DNA from: an uncultured Candidatus Competibacteraceae bacterium
GTDB lineage: Bacteria > Pseudomonadota > Gammaproteobacteria > Competibacterales > Competibacteraceae
Direction: 5' to 3'
NCBI GenBank assembly: GCA_903879705.1
Contig: CAIRMO010000043.1
Location: forward strand, 1-46,591
DNA length: 46,591 nt
Below the pieces are notes generated by a model. That model had not been told where the DNA came from. It worked only from the letters and a program-made list of their open reading frames with translations, and did not search any database. Shown in pieces: positions 1-7,867 of this stretch (position 1 is its first letter; each line of letters starts with the position of its first letter). The position numbers were made by a program, and so were the translations under genes.

Positions 1-118
1 AAACAATGGGGGCAATGCAGTGAGTTTAACATCGTGAACCTCCGTATGGATTTTGGTTTATCGTCTTATAGTTTATAAGATTCAATTTGTTAGTCAATAA
101 TTGTACTGAACCAGTCCC

Positions 119-556
119 CGTTCCTCGAAAGCAGCATGAATTCCCTGAGTAGCCCGTACCTGAGCAACCCGATCGCTCGAGGAGACTCCATGCTGACCTA
201 CCTGTATCCTCGTCAGTCGTAACTTCTCGGTCTGATTGTCGAACAAGACAGTCTCTGACTGAGGGTTAATCAGCCAGAAACACGTTATTTAACCGAGTGA
301 TTTGAGCAAGGATTCAGACGACCGAGGGCGGGTCGACCGGTTTCTCCTCCTGGGTGCCGTGGAACGCCCGATCATCTCCGGAGCCGCTAAAAAACTCAAC
401 ACTACGGCACAGAACAGCAACCCACTGCGTTCACGAAAAAAGGCATTGCGAAAACTCGCTAAAGCATGATACAGGTAGGTCAGCATGGATTCTCCTCGAT
501 CGATCGGTTGCTCAGGCACGGGCTGCTCAGGGAATTCATGCTGCTTTCGAGGAACG
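119..556. mobile_element. Decayed IS-derived element with ~90-bp inverted arms
   Basis: The left arm (119-208) and right arm (468-556) are inverted copies of each other with only a few mismatches, separated by about 260 bp. Each arm carries the same ribosome binding site and the first codons of the same transposase-like gene, reading inward. The element therefore seems to be two copies of the 5' end of one insertion sequence facing each other, a composite or MITE-like leftover, and not a complete IS. No obvious target duplication is visible at the outer edges. The rest of 1-659 shows no convincing gene. Confidence 0.7.
289..486 (-). pseudogene. Transposase N-terminal fragment
   Basis: The first 40 or so residues, starting MLTYLYHALASFRNAFFRE and ending near AAPEMIG, look like the hydrophobic N-terminus of a DDE-type transposase. 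This is inferred from recall of similar IS proteins and was not searched. After that the frame runs into an arginine-rich sequence unlike a protein domain and stops. The start at 486 is preceded by a GAGGAGAATCC ribosome binding site. The opposite arm has the same start at 190 on the plus strand but stops after 10 codons. No catalytic residues remain, so the fragment is non-functional. Confidence 0.55.
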
Positions 557-659
557 CCGTCAAGGCTTTTCAGGGAGAGAACTTATGACTGATGCGAGTA
601 ACTGACGAACATCGAGATACTATTTTGTCTACCCAATATAATGTGCCGAACAATATTGC

Positions 660-2492
660 ATGACGACCCCTTCTGATGCACTGATTGCCTCTGATTATGT
701 GGTGTGCGCTACCCTGCGCAAGGTCGCGGACGTGTTCAACGTCGATCTGCTGTGGGAGCGCGGGCGGAGCGGCCAGGATGGCATCGCGCTGATGGAAGCG
801 CTCAAACGCCATCCCCGTGCGGTTCGCGCCCGCCAGCGCAAGGAGACCCGCTACAGTCATGTCATCGTGCGGATTACCGAACGCGATTATGTCCGGGATG
901 ACCGGCTGGAAGATGGGTTTGGCCGGCAAGCGCTGGTGCCGGAACTTCAGCGCCGGCATGAACAGGAACTGAGCCGCTATCTGGCCGATGACGCCACCAT
1001 CCGTTACCGGGTGGAGCCTGACCCGCTACTGCGTTCCGGCGAGGCGCAATTCCTGTTTGGCCGGGCGATCCACCTGCCGGCTGAGGGCGAAGCGCCACTG
1101 TTCGAGATTCAGGCTGCGACCGACGGGCCGGGCGACTGGCGCGAGATCGGGCTGCTCTATCCCGGTCAGCGCCTGACCCTGCTGAACGGCGACCGCCGGG
1201 CCAGCAGCATCGCTATCACCGGCTGGCCGTTTCTAAGCGGCGAATCGGCCTTGCTGTTGCTGCGGCCCAGCGTTCCGCCGACCGTCGAGATCGGCGCTGA
1301 ACCCGCGGAAAGCCTGATCCTGACGCCCACCGGCGAGGGGGGGTTCACCCTGCGCGACCGGCGCGGGCGGGGAATCCGGGTGCGGGTGGCCACCGTGACC
1401 GGACGGGAGGTCGCGTTGGTTCGGCCCGATCTAGCCGCCCGAACACTGGACGTGATCCCGGCCCCGGCGGCAATGCCGCTGATTTTGGCCGCTGCCGCGC
1501 CGGATGCTGGACTGGATGTCGGACTGGATGTCGGATTGGATGTCGGACTGGATGAGACTTATCCGCTGATCGATCCTTGGGGCCGACGCGAGCCGATGTT
1601 AGGCATTCCCACTGATCTCGACGATGCGACCCAACCGTTGCCGGTGCTGGTATGGTCGACTTCGTCGCTTGAACCCTCCGTGCCGCCCTCGCCATTGTTG
1701 CCAGAACCCTCCGTGCCGCCCGCGCCATTGTTGCCAGAACCCTCCGTGCCGCCCGCGCCATTATCACTGGAGCCAGAGAGCCAGACGGTTGCCGAAGTGG
1801 AGCAGGGTACCTGGATTCCTGGCCGGCGCGTGGCGCAGCTACAGGTGGTGGGGATCGCCCTGCAACGGCTGTCAGCCTATGCCGCCGCCGGGATCAGCGA
1901 TTGGCGGCTCAGTTTCAACCGGGCCGGCGAGCTGACTCCGGATGGTCATCCCGAGGTCGCCGCCTGGCTGCGGATCGATAGCGCTGACCGGGTGTTTGGC
2001 GAAATCATGGGACTCTCTACGATCCTGGACCCGCCTGGGGTATGGCGGCCCTTTGCGGAACTGGAACTGGAGCTGTATCCGGCGCAGGGGCCGATGACCA
2101 CCCATTATCTAGGCTGGATGCGGTTGCCAATGCCGCTCGTGTTGTCAGTCCCGTGCGACCGGGCGGTCAGCTTTGGGCGAGGTTCGGAGGCGGATATTGC
2201 CCCCCGGTTGCTGGCTGATCCCCGCTCACTGCGCTGGGATGGCAACCGCACCAAATCGCTGGGCATCAGTGCCGAATATCTGGGCCTGTCGCGTCGGCAT
2301 TTGTGTTTGCAGGCGCGCCACGATGACTGGTGGGTGCAACTGGAAAGCCAGAACATGCCGGCTTACCGGTTGACGGCAGCGGGCGATCTGCTGGATGTTA
2401 TGACTCCCGGAGTCAATACCGCCATCGCCGCCAAACCGGGCGAGTTGCTGGTCGCCGGTGGTTATGTGCTGGCATTGGGCGCAGTGGGATGA
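660..2492 (+). CDS. FHA-domain protein with FhaA-like N-terminal region
   Basis: A 610-residue cytoplasmic protein with no signal peptide or membrane segment. The N-terminal ~120 residues ([20 protein letters not shown] onward, then a helix and a beta-rich end) resemble the DUF3662/FhaA N-terminal domain. The middle holds a DVGL repeat (about residues 285-297) and three copies of the 11-residue unit EPSVPPxPLLP (about 338-370), which form a flexible linker. The C-terminal ~100 residues look like a forkhead-associated phosphothreonine-binding domain, with [10 protein letters not shown], a late SRRH and a closing strand [13 protein letters not shown] role in Ser/Thr phosphosignalling is inferred; no kinase gene is adjacent. 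Its 3' end overlaps orn, on the other strand, by 31 bp. Confidence 0.7.
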   Translation: MTTPSDALIASDYVVCATLRKVADVFNVDLLWERGRSGQDGIALMEALKRHPRAVRARQRKETRYSHVIVRITERDYVRDDRLEDGFGRQALVPELQRRHEQELSRYLADDATIRYRVEPDPLLRSGEAQFLFGRAIHLPAEGEAPLFEIQAATDGPGDWREIGLLYPGQRLTLLNGDRRASSIAITGWPFLSGESALLLLRPSVPPTVEIGAEPAESLILTPTGEGGFTLRDRRGRGIRVRVATVTGREVALVRPDLAARTLDVIPAPAAMPLILAAAAPDAGLDVGLDVGLDVGLDETYPLIDPWGRREPMLGIPTDLDDATQPLPVLVWSTSSLEPSVPPSPLLPEPSVPPAPLLPEPSVPPAPLSLEPESQTVAEVEQGTWIPGRRVAQLQVVGIALQRLSAYAAAGISDWRLSFNRAGELTPDGHPEVAAWLRIDSADRVFGEIMGLSTILDPPGVWRPFAELELELYPAQGPMTTHYLGWMRLPMPLVLSVPCDRAVSFGRGSEADIAPRLLADPRSLRWDGNRTKSLGISAEYLGLSRRHLCLQARHDDWWVQLESQNMPAYRLTAAGDLLDVMTPGVNTAIAAKPGELLVAGGYVLALGAVG

Positions 2493-3025
2493 GCGACGAA
2501 TAGCCGCCTACGGTAATAACGCAACTCATCAATCGAATCGCGGATATCCTGCAAGGCCTGATGAGTTGACGATTTGCCAAAGCTCTTGACGTCCGGGTAC
2601 CAGCGGCGGGCCAGTTCCTTGATCGTACTCACATCCAGATTGCGATAATGAAAATACACCTCCAGTTCGGGCATACCCCGCGCCAGAAAGCGCCGATCCT
2701 GGCAAATACTGTTACCGCACATTGGCGATTGGCCAGGCGGGACGTGCTGACGCAAAAACTCCAGGGTTTGTAACTCAGCGGCGCGTTCATCGATGTCGCT
2801 CGCTCGTACCCGCGCCACCAGCCCGGATTCGCCGTGCTGTTTCCGGTTCCAGTCATCCATCGCCGCCAGCGCCGCATCAGGCTGATGAATTACCAGTACC
2901 GGCCCTTCGGCGAGGAGATTCAGTTGACTATCGGTAATGAGAGTAGCGATTTCAATAATGCGGTCGGTCTGGGGCTCCAGGCCGGTCATTTCCAAATCGA
3001 TCCAAATCAAGTTGTTGGGGGACAT
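2462..3025 (-). CDS. orn: Oligoribonuclease
   Basis: A 187-residue DEDDh 3'-5' exoribonuclease that degrades 2-5 nt RNA and pGpG to mononucleotides in the cytoplasm. The first exonuclease motif is WIDLEMTGL, with D10 and E12. The middle motif contains [15 protein letters not shown], and the last motif, [17 protein letters not shown], supplies the catalytic His and Asp. The start at 3025 (MSPNNLIW) gives the usual family length (~180 aa); the open frame upstream of it shows no Orn homology. The gene is divergent from rsgA, the usual neighbour in gammaproteobacteria, and converges on the FHA gene with a 31-bp overlap. Confidence 0.95.
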   Translation of the reverse strand: MSPNNLIWIDLEMTGLEPQTDRIIEIATLITDSQLNLLAEGPVLVIHQPDAALAAMDDWNRKQHGESGLVARVRASDIDERAAELQTLEFLRQHVPPGQSPMCGNSICQDRRFLARGMPELEVYFHYRNLDVSTIKELARRWYPDVKSFGKSSTHQALQDIRDSIDELRYYRRRLFVAHPTAPNAST

Positions 3026-3143
3026 GGTGATTTCATCGCAGAGCAGCCAAGGGGAAAGCCCGAACCGTGGGTGGATGACGGACGTTAAAGATCGCCAGTC
3101 TACCCCGACTTTACCGCTGGCGCCCGGCAGGAACTGTTGAGTC

Positions 3144-4151
3144 ATGGCGGGCCGGCGACTGACTCAGCAACAACAGGCGCGCATCCAGCGGTTGCAGGAT
3201 CGCCGCCGCGACCGCTCCGGGCCGACCGAGCCGGTGATCGATGACAGCAGTCTGGGGCCAAAACAAACCGGGTTGGTGATCACCCCGCAGGGTCGGGCCT
3301 TGATCGTCGAGGATGGCGCGGGCCGGTTGCAGCGGTGTTCGGTGCGGCAGAATCTGGGCCGGCTGGCCTGCGGGGATCGGGTGATCTGGCAGATGTCCGG
3401 CGCGGCCGAGGGCGTGGTGACTGCGGTCGCTGCGCGCCGGTCGTTGCTGACCCGCCCCGACTTTCGGGGTCAACCGCGCCCGGTGGCTGCTAATCTCGAT
3501 GCGGTGGCGGTGGTGCTGGCTCCAGAACCCGAACTGAGCGAGGAGTTAATCGACCGCTATCTGGTCGCCATCGCGGCCATTGGCGTTCAAGGCGTGCTGG
3601 TGCTGAACAAGCAGGATTTGCTGGATGAAGCGGCGCTGGCGGCGCTGCGGGACCGGTTGGATCCCTACGTCCGGATCGGCTATCCACTCCTGTTGGTGAG
3701 CAGCCGCACTGCGCACGGTCTGGACGACTTGCGAAACGGGCTGCGGGGGCGAACCAGCCTGCTGGCTGGACAATCCGGCGTCGGCAAATCCTCGCTGATC
3801 AAGGCGTTGCTGCCGGATCGGGAGATCCGGATTCAGGCTTTGTCCGCCGCCACCGGTCAAGGCGCACATACGACGAGCGCCAGTACCCTGTATCACTTGC
3901 CGGATGGCGGTGATCTGATCGACTCGCCCGGCGTCCGCAGTTTTGAACTGGGGGAAGTCCGCCTGGCCGATCTGGACCGGGGTTTTACGGACATTGCGCC
4001 CTACCTGGGCCGCTGCCGGTTTTCCGATTGCCGTCATCAGACCGAACCGGATTGTGCGGTGCGAATTGCGGTGGAACGCGGTGAGATTATCCCGCGCCGG
4101 CTGGATAGCTATCAGCAATTGCGGGCCGCGCTGGCGGCGAAACCGGGCTGA
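3144..4151 (+). CDS. rsgA: Ribosome small-subunit-dependent GTPase A
   Basis: A 335-residue circularly permuted GTPase that assists late maturation of the 30S subunit. An N-terminal OB-fold follows a basic, Gln/Arg-rich tail ([20 protein letters not shown]). The G motifs appear in permuted order: NKQDLL (G4), then SSRTAHG (G5), then the P-loop [10 protein letters not shown] (G1), then DSPGVRSF (G3). The C-terminal zinc-binding segment shows [14 protein letters not shown]. Length matches the family. It is transcribed divergently from orn, with 118 bp between the starts. Confidence 0.95.
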   Translation: MAGRRLTQQQQARIQRLQDRRRDRSGPTEPVIDDSSLGPKQTGLVITPQGRALIVEDGAGRLQRCSVRQNLGRLACGDRVIWQMSGAAEGVVTAVAARRSLLTRPDFRGQPRPVAANLDAVAVVLAPEPELSEELIDRYLVAIAAIGVQGVLVLNKQDLLDEAALAALRDRLDPYVRIGYPLLLVSSRTAHGLDDLRNGLRGRTSLLAGQSGVGKSSLIKALLPDREIRIQALSAATGQGAHTTSASTLYHLPDGGDLIDSPGVRSFELGEVRLADLDRGFTDIAPYLGRCRFSDCRHQTEPDCAVRIAVERGEIIPRRLDSYQQLRAALAAKPG

Positions 4152-4159
4152 TCAACTCT

Positions 4160-4252
4160 ATGCGTGAGTTCCTGCTCGCTGGCGTGGTGCTGTTGCTGCC
4201 GGCTTACGCCGCGCTGTTTCTGCGGGAGAATGGACGGTTGTGGTTGGGTTGA
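4160..4252 (+). CDS. Possible 30-residue membrane peptide
   Basis: A 30-codon frame starts 9 bp after the rsgA stop and encodes one hydrophobic helix (FLLAGVVLLLPAYAALFL) followed by a short polar tail. It could be a small single-pass membrane peptide co-transcribed with rsgA, or chance. No strong ribosome binding site is visible, so it is reported at low confidence. Confidence 0.25.
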   Translation: MREFLLAGVVLLLPAYAALFLRENGRLWLG

Positions 4253-4257
4253 GCCCG

Positions 4258-4650
4258 TCAGGCCAGTAACTTGCCGCACTGGGTAGCGATGAACTCCACG
4301 GCTTCGTCCGCCCCGGCCAACGCCAGTTCATAGCCGTCAGGTAGGTAGCCGTACAGGCCTTTCTTGAAGCGGTGATTGCCGGGGTGGAAAACCTGGACGG
4401 TGAGCTGAAAGGTGGCCTGGTTGGGACCGGCGCGGAAGCCGATGATGATTTTGTCGGTGAACAGCCAGAAATGACTGAACCTGGGATGGGTTTCAATCTG
4501 CGGCTTCAATTGCCGCACCTGATCCTTGACCTGTTCAAAATCCCGCTCCAGCACGTTTAGCGGACGTCCCTGGTTTGCATCCCGTTGTTCACGGTCGGTG
4601 CGGAACTTGTCAACCGCCTTGCTGAACAGTTCGCTGATGTCCTTAGCCAT
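4258..4650 (-). CDS. Conserved-looking hypothetical protein
   Basis: A 130-residue soluble protein that I do not recognise. The N-terminal half is charged and helical (MAKDISELFSKAVDKFRTDR, then a helix with VLERDFEQVKDQVRQLKP). The C-terminal half has alternating beta-type segments (FWLFTDKIIIGFRA, ATFQLTVQVF) and ends in an amphipathic helix. There is no signal peptide. The start at 4650 has a GGAG ten bases upstream; an upstream ATG at 4659 sits too close to that site. Codon use matches the GC-rich backbone, so it is likely a resident gene. Confidence 0.65.
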   Translation of the reverse strand: MAKDISELFSKAVDKFRTDREQRDANQGRPLNVLERDFEQVKDQVRQLKPQIETHPRFSHFWLFTDKIIIGFRAGPNQATFQLTVQVFHPGNHRFKKGLYGYLPDGYELALAGADEAVEFIATQCGKLLA

Positions 4651-5030
4651 AGTCTTCATTCTCCAACCGGGTCAATGGTAGCGTGGATTGTGACAGGGCA
4701 GATTATACACCTCAGGCTCCGACTTGATTCAAGTCTCTGTCGTTACGTCCGTTCGCTATCTATCTGCCTTGAACAACGCTGCGCGACGACCGCAAATCAC
4801 CTCGGCGTAAAATCGCCCGCTGGCTTTGACAGTGCGTTGCTGAGAGACTGTCTAAAAACTAATGCATTGAATTTCAATAGCTTTTCTGTAAAATAAAAAC
4901 TTCTACCACAACGTCTGGATTACGCTGGAATACTGTAGTTGTAACAATAATTTTTGTAGGTATTTTTGGCGCTTTAGCTATGCGAATTTTACGTTCCTGC
5001 GATAAATTTTCTCGTGATTTTGCTATAGAA
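4651..5030. other. Gene-free stretch before the cassette cluster
   Basis: Composition shifts here from GC-rich backbone to AT-rich sequence at about 4850, marking the edge of the cassette region. No supported gene, tRNA or clear attC site is visible. A plus-strand frame around 4910-5087 could encode a hydrophobic helix but lacks a start codon. Confidence 0.5.
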
Positions 5031-5334
5031 TTATTCAATAATCTCGTCCACATTATTTTTCATGGGTGGAGAAACAGAATCGCGTAGTTTCCAAACCTCT
5101 GTACCTTTCTCAACAACACGGAAATAGTCACCTTTCCCCCAATAAGTTTCTTAAGTCTGATGAATAGTATTGGAGATAACTACTAATAGTTGATTGCAAA
5201 GTTCTATTATTTTCAATGGCTTTCGGCGTCTTTCACGGATTCTCAACTCAATATCTTTATATATGCGCTTCACCACCTAGCTCTTGGAGTACTTCTCGAA
5301 TTTCATCAATCCATCTCCATTTCATTGCTGCCAT
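5031..5334 (-). pseudogene. Frameshifted winged-helix protein gene in a cassette
   Basis: Pieces of one protein lie in successive frames on the minus strand: MKWRWIDEIREVLQELGGEA, then YKDIELRIRERRRKP, then LQSTISSYLQYYSSD, then GKGDYFRVVEKGTEVWKLRD and a stop at 5031. Together they read as a winged-helix domain of the kind found at the ends of restriction-type proteins. At least three small indels break the frame. The start at 5334 has a strong AAGGAG site. It lies about 60 bp beyond the attC-like site at 5394-5489, as expected for the first gene of a cassette read on the minus strand. The family assignment is from recall. Confidence 0.7.
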
Positions 5335-5393
5335 TTATATTCTCCTTCAAGTTTTTTCATAGTCAGGCCATGACAAAGTACTTTTTTATGATG

Positions 5394-5489
5394 GCCTAAT
5401 GTCTTTGCTCATCGGGGCCGCGCCTCGCTGCCGTTTGCATCACCCACAACAGTCAATGGCGCACGGTCAGGTGCAACGCCCAGTTAGGC
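5394..5489 (-). repeat. attC-like site of the PIN-partner cassette
   Basis: Read on the minus strand, the site opens with GCCTAAC (5489-5483, R'') and closes with ATTAGGC (5400-5394, R'), with a ~96-bp imperfect inverted centre. The right 25 bp, including GGTCAGGTGCAACGCCCA, match the attC site at 6441-6498. The stop codon of the PIN partner falls inside R'', as is common in cassettes. Sites of this form are recombination targets for an integron integrase. Confidence 0.7.
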
Positions 5490-5666
5490 TAGTTGTGGTT
5501 TGCATTCAGAATTTTCGCTCCGGTCTGCGAGACGATTTTTATAATTTTTCTGTAGTTCCATATAGTATCTGATTAATTTTTCTGGTTCGTGATTAAATTT
5601 TTCCGATATTTGATGACGAGCGTTATGTACTCGATCTAGCGTACCTGGTTCAATTTTCTCATTCAT
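5484..5666 (-). CDS. Small partner of the PIN toxin (putative antitoxin)
   Basis: A 60-residue charged protein (MNEKIEPGTLDRVHNARHQI, then helices with EKFNHEPEKLIRYYMELQKN). Small proteins of this sort commonly pair with PIN-domain toxins as antitoxins, but I see no recognisable DNA-binding fold. The start at 5666 overlaps the PIN stop by 8 nt and has GGAGG nine bases upstream, so the two genes are translationally coupled. The toxin gene comes first, the reverse of the usual antitoxin-toxin order. The stop lies within the attC-like site. Pairing is inferred from the overlap. Confidence 0.65.
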   Translation of the reverse strand: MNEKIEPGTLDRVHNARHQISEKFNHEPEKLIRYYMELQKNYKNRLADRSENSECKPQLA

Positions 5667-6141
5667 GATTTTCATCCTCCAATAACTCAAGGGGTGTTAC
5701 GATATTAGGTGTGTATAAACCTAATAATCCGTTAATTCTGCGAATATGTCTAAATTTATTCGCGTTTGCTAAGTTTTTACAGTTCCAAGTTAATAGAAAA
5801 TCGCATTTATGGTAAGAAGCTAATGCTAAATGCAGTGCATCTCCAACCGGATCGCGAGGCATCAGCATATGCTTTATATATACCTCGACAATATCAATTA
5901 TCTCTGGTTCAATAGTTACAACCGACAAGGAACTTAGCAAACTCAAGCAATTTTCTTTCTTTGGATAATCGCCACTCTCCAACTCATTTAATACAGCAAT
6001 ACTGGTAACAAGATCATAATTTTGGCGTTTATCAGTCCACCATCGACATGTCCATTCACGCCTAGCTATCGCCGCAATGTCTGTTCTGTCTTCGTAATAA
6101 AAGCTTGGGATAGTAGTTTCGATGTAAATTTTTAGCTGCAT
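5659..6141 (-). CDS. PIN-domain protein, putative VapC-like toxin
   Basis: A 160-residue PIN-fold nuclease candidate. The N-terminus IYIETTIPSFYYED carries the first acidic residue (Glu, as in one PIN subgroup, in place of Asp). An internal ELESGDYPK follows strand VTSIAVLNELE, and the C-terminal core is DPVGDALHLALASYHKCDFL with two acidic residues, followed by the WNCKNLAN motif. Proteins of this type usually cleave RNA. The start at 6141 is the first ATG; an upstream TTG is possible. The gene overlaps its downstream partner and sits in an integron cassette. Confidence 0.8.
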   Translation of the reverse strand: MQLKIYIETTIPSFYYEDRTDIAAIARREWTCRWWTDKRQNYDLVTSIAVLNELESGDYPKKENCLSLLSSLSVVTIEPEIIDIVEVYIKHMLMPRDPVGDALHLALASYHKCDFLLTWNCKNLANANKFRHIRRINGLLGLYTPNIVTPLELLEDENHE

Positions 6142-6249
6142 ATATTTTCTCAATTTATTGAGCTTTCATTTGTAGTTTAACGCTTTCAACAGAGGCCACG
6201 CCACTCGATTTCAAATTGGGCTACCAAAGATAGTAGCCCATCTAGGTGG

Positions 6250-6422
6250 CTATAGCTTTTGTAACATGCCGCTATTATGACACATTGGGCATTTCTTCTT
6301 CTTAAAAATGATGACTAATAACCATAAACCAAACGTAAAAATACGAGAATTAAATCAAGAAACCCCATACCACCAATTGACTTTACTGGCTTTTTACAAA
6401 CGGTACAGAACATTGTTGCCAT
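6250..6422 (-). pseudogene. Frameshifted small zinc-ribbon membrane protein gene
   Basis: The frame opens with MATMFCTVCKKPVKSIGGMG (a CxxC pair), enters a hydrophobic stretch FLDLILVFL, and stops after 35 codons. The next frame continues the hydrophobic helix as FGLWLLVIIFKKKK and ends with CPMCHNSGMLQKL, supplying the second Cys pair. One missing base joins them into a ~58-residue protein with a zinc ribbon on either side of a membrane helix. The start lies ~20 bp after the attC boundary near 6441, typical of a cassette gene. Confidence 0.55.
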
Positions 6423-6440
6423 TTTCGTCTACCTTTTGGC

Positions 6441-6498
6441 ACTAACGCCCTGCTTCACCTGCCCCGCGTAGCGGGGTCAGGTGCAACGCCCAGTTAGG
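6441..6498 (-). repeat. attC-like site 2
   Basis: Read on the minus strand, the site begins GCCTAAC (6498-6492), contains a near-perfect stem (ACCTGACCCCGC against GCGGGGCAGGT, loop TACG) and ends at CGTTAG near 6445. The GC-rich hairpin core is identical to that of the site at 6974-7033. The stop of the 78-residue gene falls within it. The R' box deviates at its last positions from the GTTRRRY consensus. Confidence 0.8.
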
Positions 6499-6713
6499 CG
6501 GTTAGAGGCTTCGGCTATTTCCAGCAAATACCGAAGTGCTTTATTCACAGATTCGTCGTTCGGGAAAGCTCGTGCAATATCTGGTTCAAGGAGGACAACA
6601 TTACTTTCCTCTTTGATGCGGTTCGCATACTTGCCTCGCACAATTTCGCCGAAGTCTGACCTTTTATATTCAGGGCGAAGCTCGCCTGCCATTTCTAACT
6701 TAACTTTCTTCAT
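6477..6713 (-). CDS. Cassette-borne small protein, antitoxin-like
   Basis: A 78-residue protein, MKKVKLEMAGELRPEYKRSD then FGEIVRGKYANRIKEESNVV, ending in a helical LRYLLEIAEASNR segment. Similar short proteins with a REEYxRxDFGxxVRGKY-type core are widespread and often lie beside toxin genes, but the function is unknown to me and no toxin partner is seen here. The start at 6713 has AAAGG seven bases upstream. The gene is followed directly by an attC site and preceded by ~260 bp of leader after the previous cassette boundary. Confidence 0.7.
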   Translation of the reverse strand: MKKVKLEMAGELRPEYKRSDFGEIVRGKYANRIKEESNVVLLEPDIARAFPNDESVNKALRYLLEIAEASNRLTGRCT

Positions 6714-6769
6714 AAATTTGCCTTTCAGCATTCGTTGCTAATCGTGCGGATATGATTCGAATCGAATTT

Positions 6770-6893
6770 CAGCAGTTCCCAGTCTATTTTTGCAGATTAT
6801 TGAATCGTAATGCTATTTTTCTCAATGCAACTCTGGTTATACATAAAAAACTTCTTATAAATCAATCACAAATCAAGAGATCGGGAACTGCTG
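6770..6893. repeat. Inverted repeat in cassette leader
   Basis: An 11-bp perfect inverted repeat, CAGCAGTTCCC (6770-6780) and GGGAACTGCTG (6883-6893), encloses ~100 bp of AT-rich sequence upstream of the 78-residue cassette gene. It could be a small inserted element or a regulatory structure. No coding potential is evident inside. Confidence 0.4.
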
Positions 6894-6973
6894 CAGATCC
6901 AGAAACATGAACCGATTATCGTTGATTCAAAGGGATCGAGGCTTCCTAGTGCGCCTATCCAGTGCAGCGCGGT

Positions 6974-7033
6974 GCCTAACGACCCGCTTCACCTGCCCCG
7001 CGTAGCGGGGTCAGGTGCAAGCTCCAGTTAGGC
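6974..7033 (-). repeat. attC-like site 3, most complete
   Basis: This 60-bp site has perfectly complementary ends, GCCTAAC (6974-6980) and GTTAGGC (7027-7033), and an inner stem CACCTGACCCCGC / GCGGGGCAGGTG with one unpaired base in the outer stem. This is the structure recognised as a folded single strand by integron integrases. It follows the pilin-like gene and marks the boundary with the next cassette. Confidence 0.85.
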
Positions 7034-7086
7034 TACGGTTAATTGGATGTTGGGTTGCTAAGAAGACGGCAAGTCAACCTACCCAG

Positions 7087-7605
7087 CTATAATTTAGAAA
7101 AATGGCAAATTCCTCTTGCATTCTCTGGAAGATACTTAATCTCTTCAATATTTGTAATACAAGACCAAATCAAAGAATTTTTTTCAACGTTTGCTTTAAA
7201 TATAACTTTTTTCCCTAAAATTTGCTCTTTTGCTTGTTTGCCAAATTCAATTTCTACAGTACTCCCATTGCTTACGGATAAATTGCTTACATATTCATTA
7301 GAAATAGGTATTTTTTCAATGTCTATAAGTGAATTGCTATTAGGTATTTCTCTATTTTTTGAGTAATAATTTTCCACCTTGCTTTTAACATCAGATGCTA
7401 AACTTATCCCAGAAGAGACATGTTCTCTAATTGTATTATCTATATAAGCTGGAATTAATATCATTGCTAATGCAATAACAACTGCTACTACAAATAAAGC
7501 AAGTATTCCCATGAAGTTTTCAAACACCAAATTTAAAAGTTGAGGTAAAATAGTACCAACAAGAACAAACGCAATAACAAGATACCAAATGTTAAATTCA
7601 CCCAT
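7087..7605 (-). CDS. Two-helix membrane protein with pilin-like C-terminal domain
   Basis: A 172-residue protein. Residues ~6-27 and ~32-54 are hydrophobic helices. From ~65 the sequence resembles the globular part of a type IV pilin: SGISLASDVKSKVENYYSKN, then NEYVSNLSVSNGSTVEIEFG, then WSC (C149), YLP and C167, which could form the usual C-terminal disulfide loop. There is no prepilin peptidase site, so it is not a normal pilin; the domain is probably anchored by the helix pair. The start at 7605 has GGAG eight bases upstream. It lies in an AT-rich integron cassette between the boundary at 7631 and attC 3. Function is unknown. Confidence 0.7.
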   Translation of the reverse strand: MGEFNIWYLVIAFVLVGTILPQLLNLVFENFMGILALFVVAVVIALAMILIPAYIDNTIREHVSSGISLASDVKSKVENYYSKNREIPNSNSLIDIEKIPISNEYVSNLSVSNGSTVEIEFGKQAKEQILGKKVIFKANVEKNSLIWSCITNIEEIKYLPENARGICHFSKL

Positions 7606-7630
7606 TGGTTTTACTCCATACTTGAACATA

Positions 7631-7665
7631 GTCTAACTGTTGAGTAGACCCCCCAAAAGGGGTCT
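7631..7665 (-). other. Cassette boundary box and hairpin at the cluster edge
   Basis: GTTAGAC on the minus strand (7637-7631) fits the GTTRRRY integrase crossover consensus and precedes the pilin-like gene by 26 bp, so it marks the start of that cassette. Immediately beyond it is a hairpin, AGACCCC/GGGGTCT (7646-7665). No matching R'' box lies upstream, so this is either a decayed attC or an attI-like edge. From here to asd at 7868 I see no gene. Confidence 0.5.
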
Positions 7666-7867
7666 TGCCTTACGCCGGACAGGCGTATAATTAAGAAGCC
7701 TACAATAGATTACATAGGTGCGTCAATGGGTTCTCAAAAATAGCACCTCATATTTCGATGGGCTTCTCCGCCATCGGCTCCAGCCCCACCTCAATCGATC
7801 AAGGATCGGGGACAACGCTGCCCCCGATACTGACTGAACTACTAAACACCAATGACGTGCGAAACAA

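Noticed and set aside
64..79. CTTATAGTTTATAAG palindrome as an operator
   Set aside because: It is a perfect short palindrome in AT-rich DNA but has no gene start next to it.
4910..5087. A plus-strand frame encoding a hydrophobic helix (TVVVTIIFVGIFGALAMRIL)
   Set aside because: It has no usable start codon and overlaps the antisense winged-helix remnant, which is better supported.
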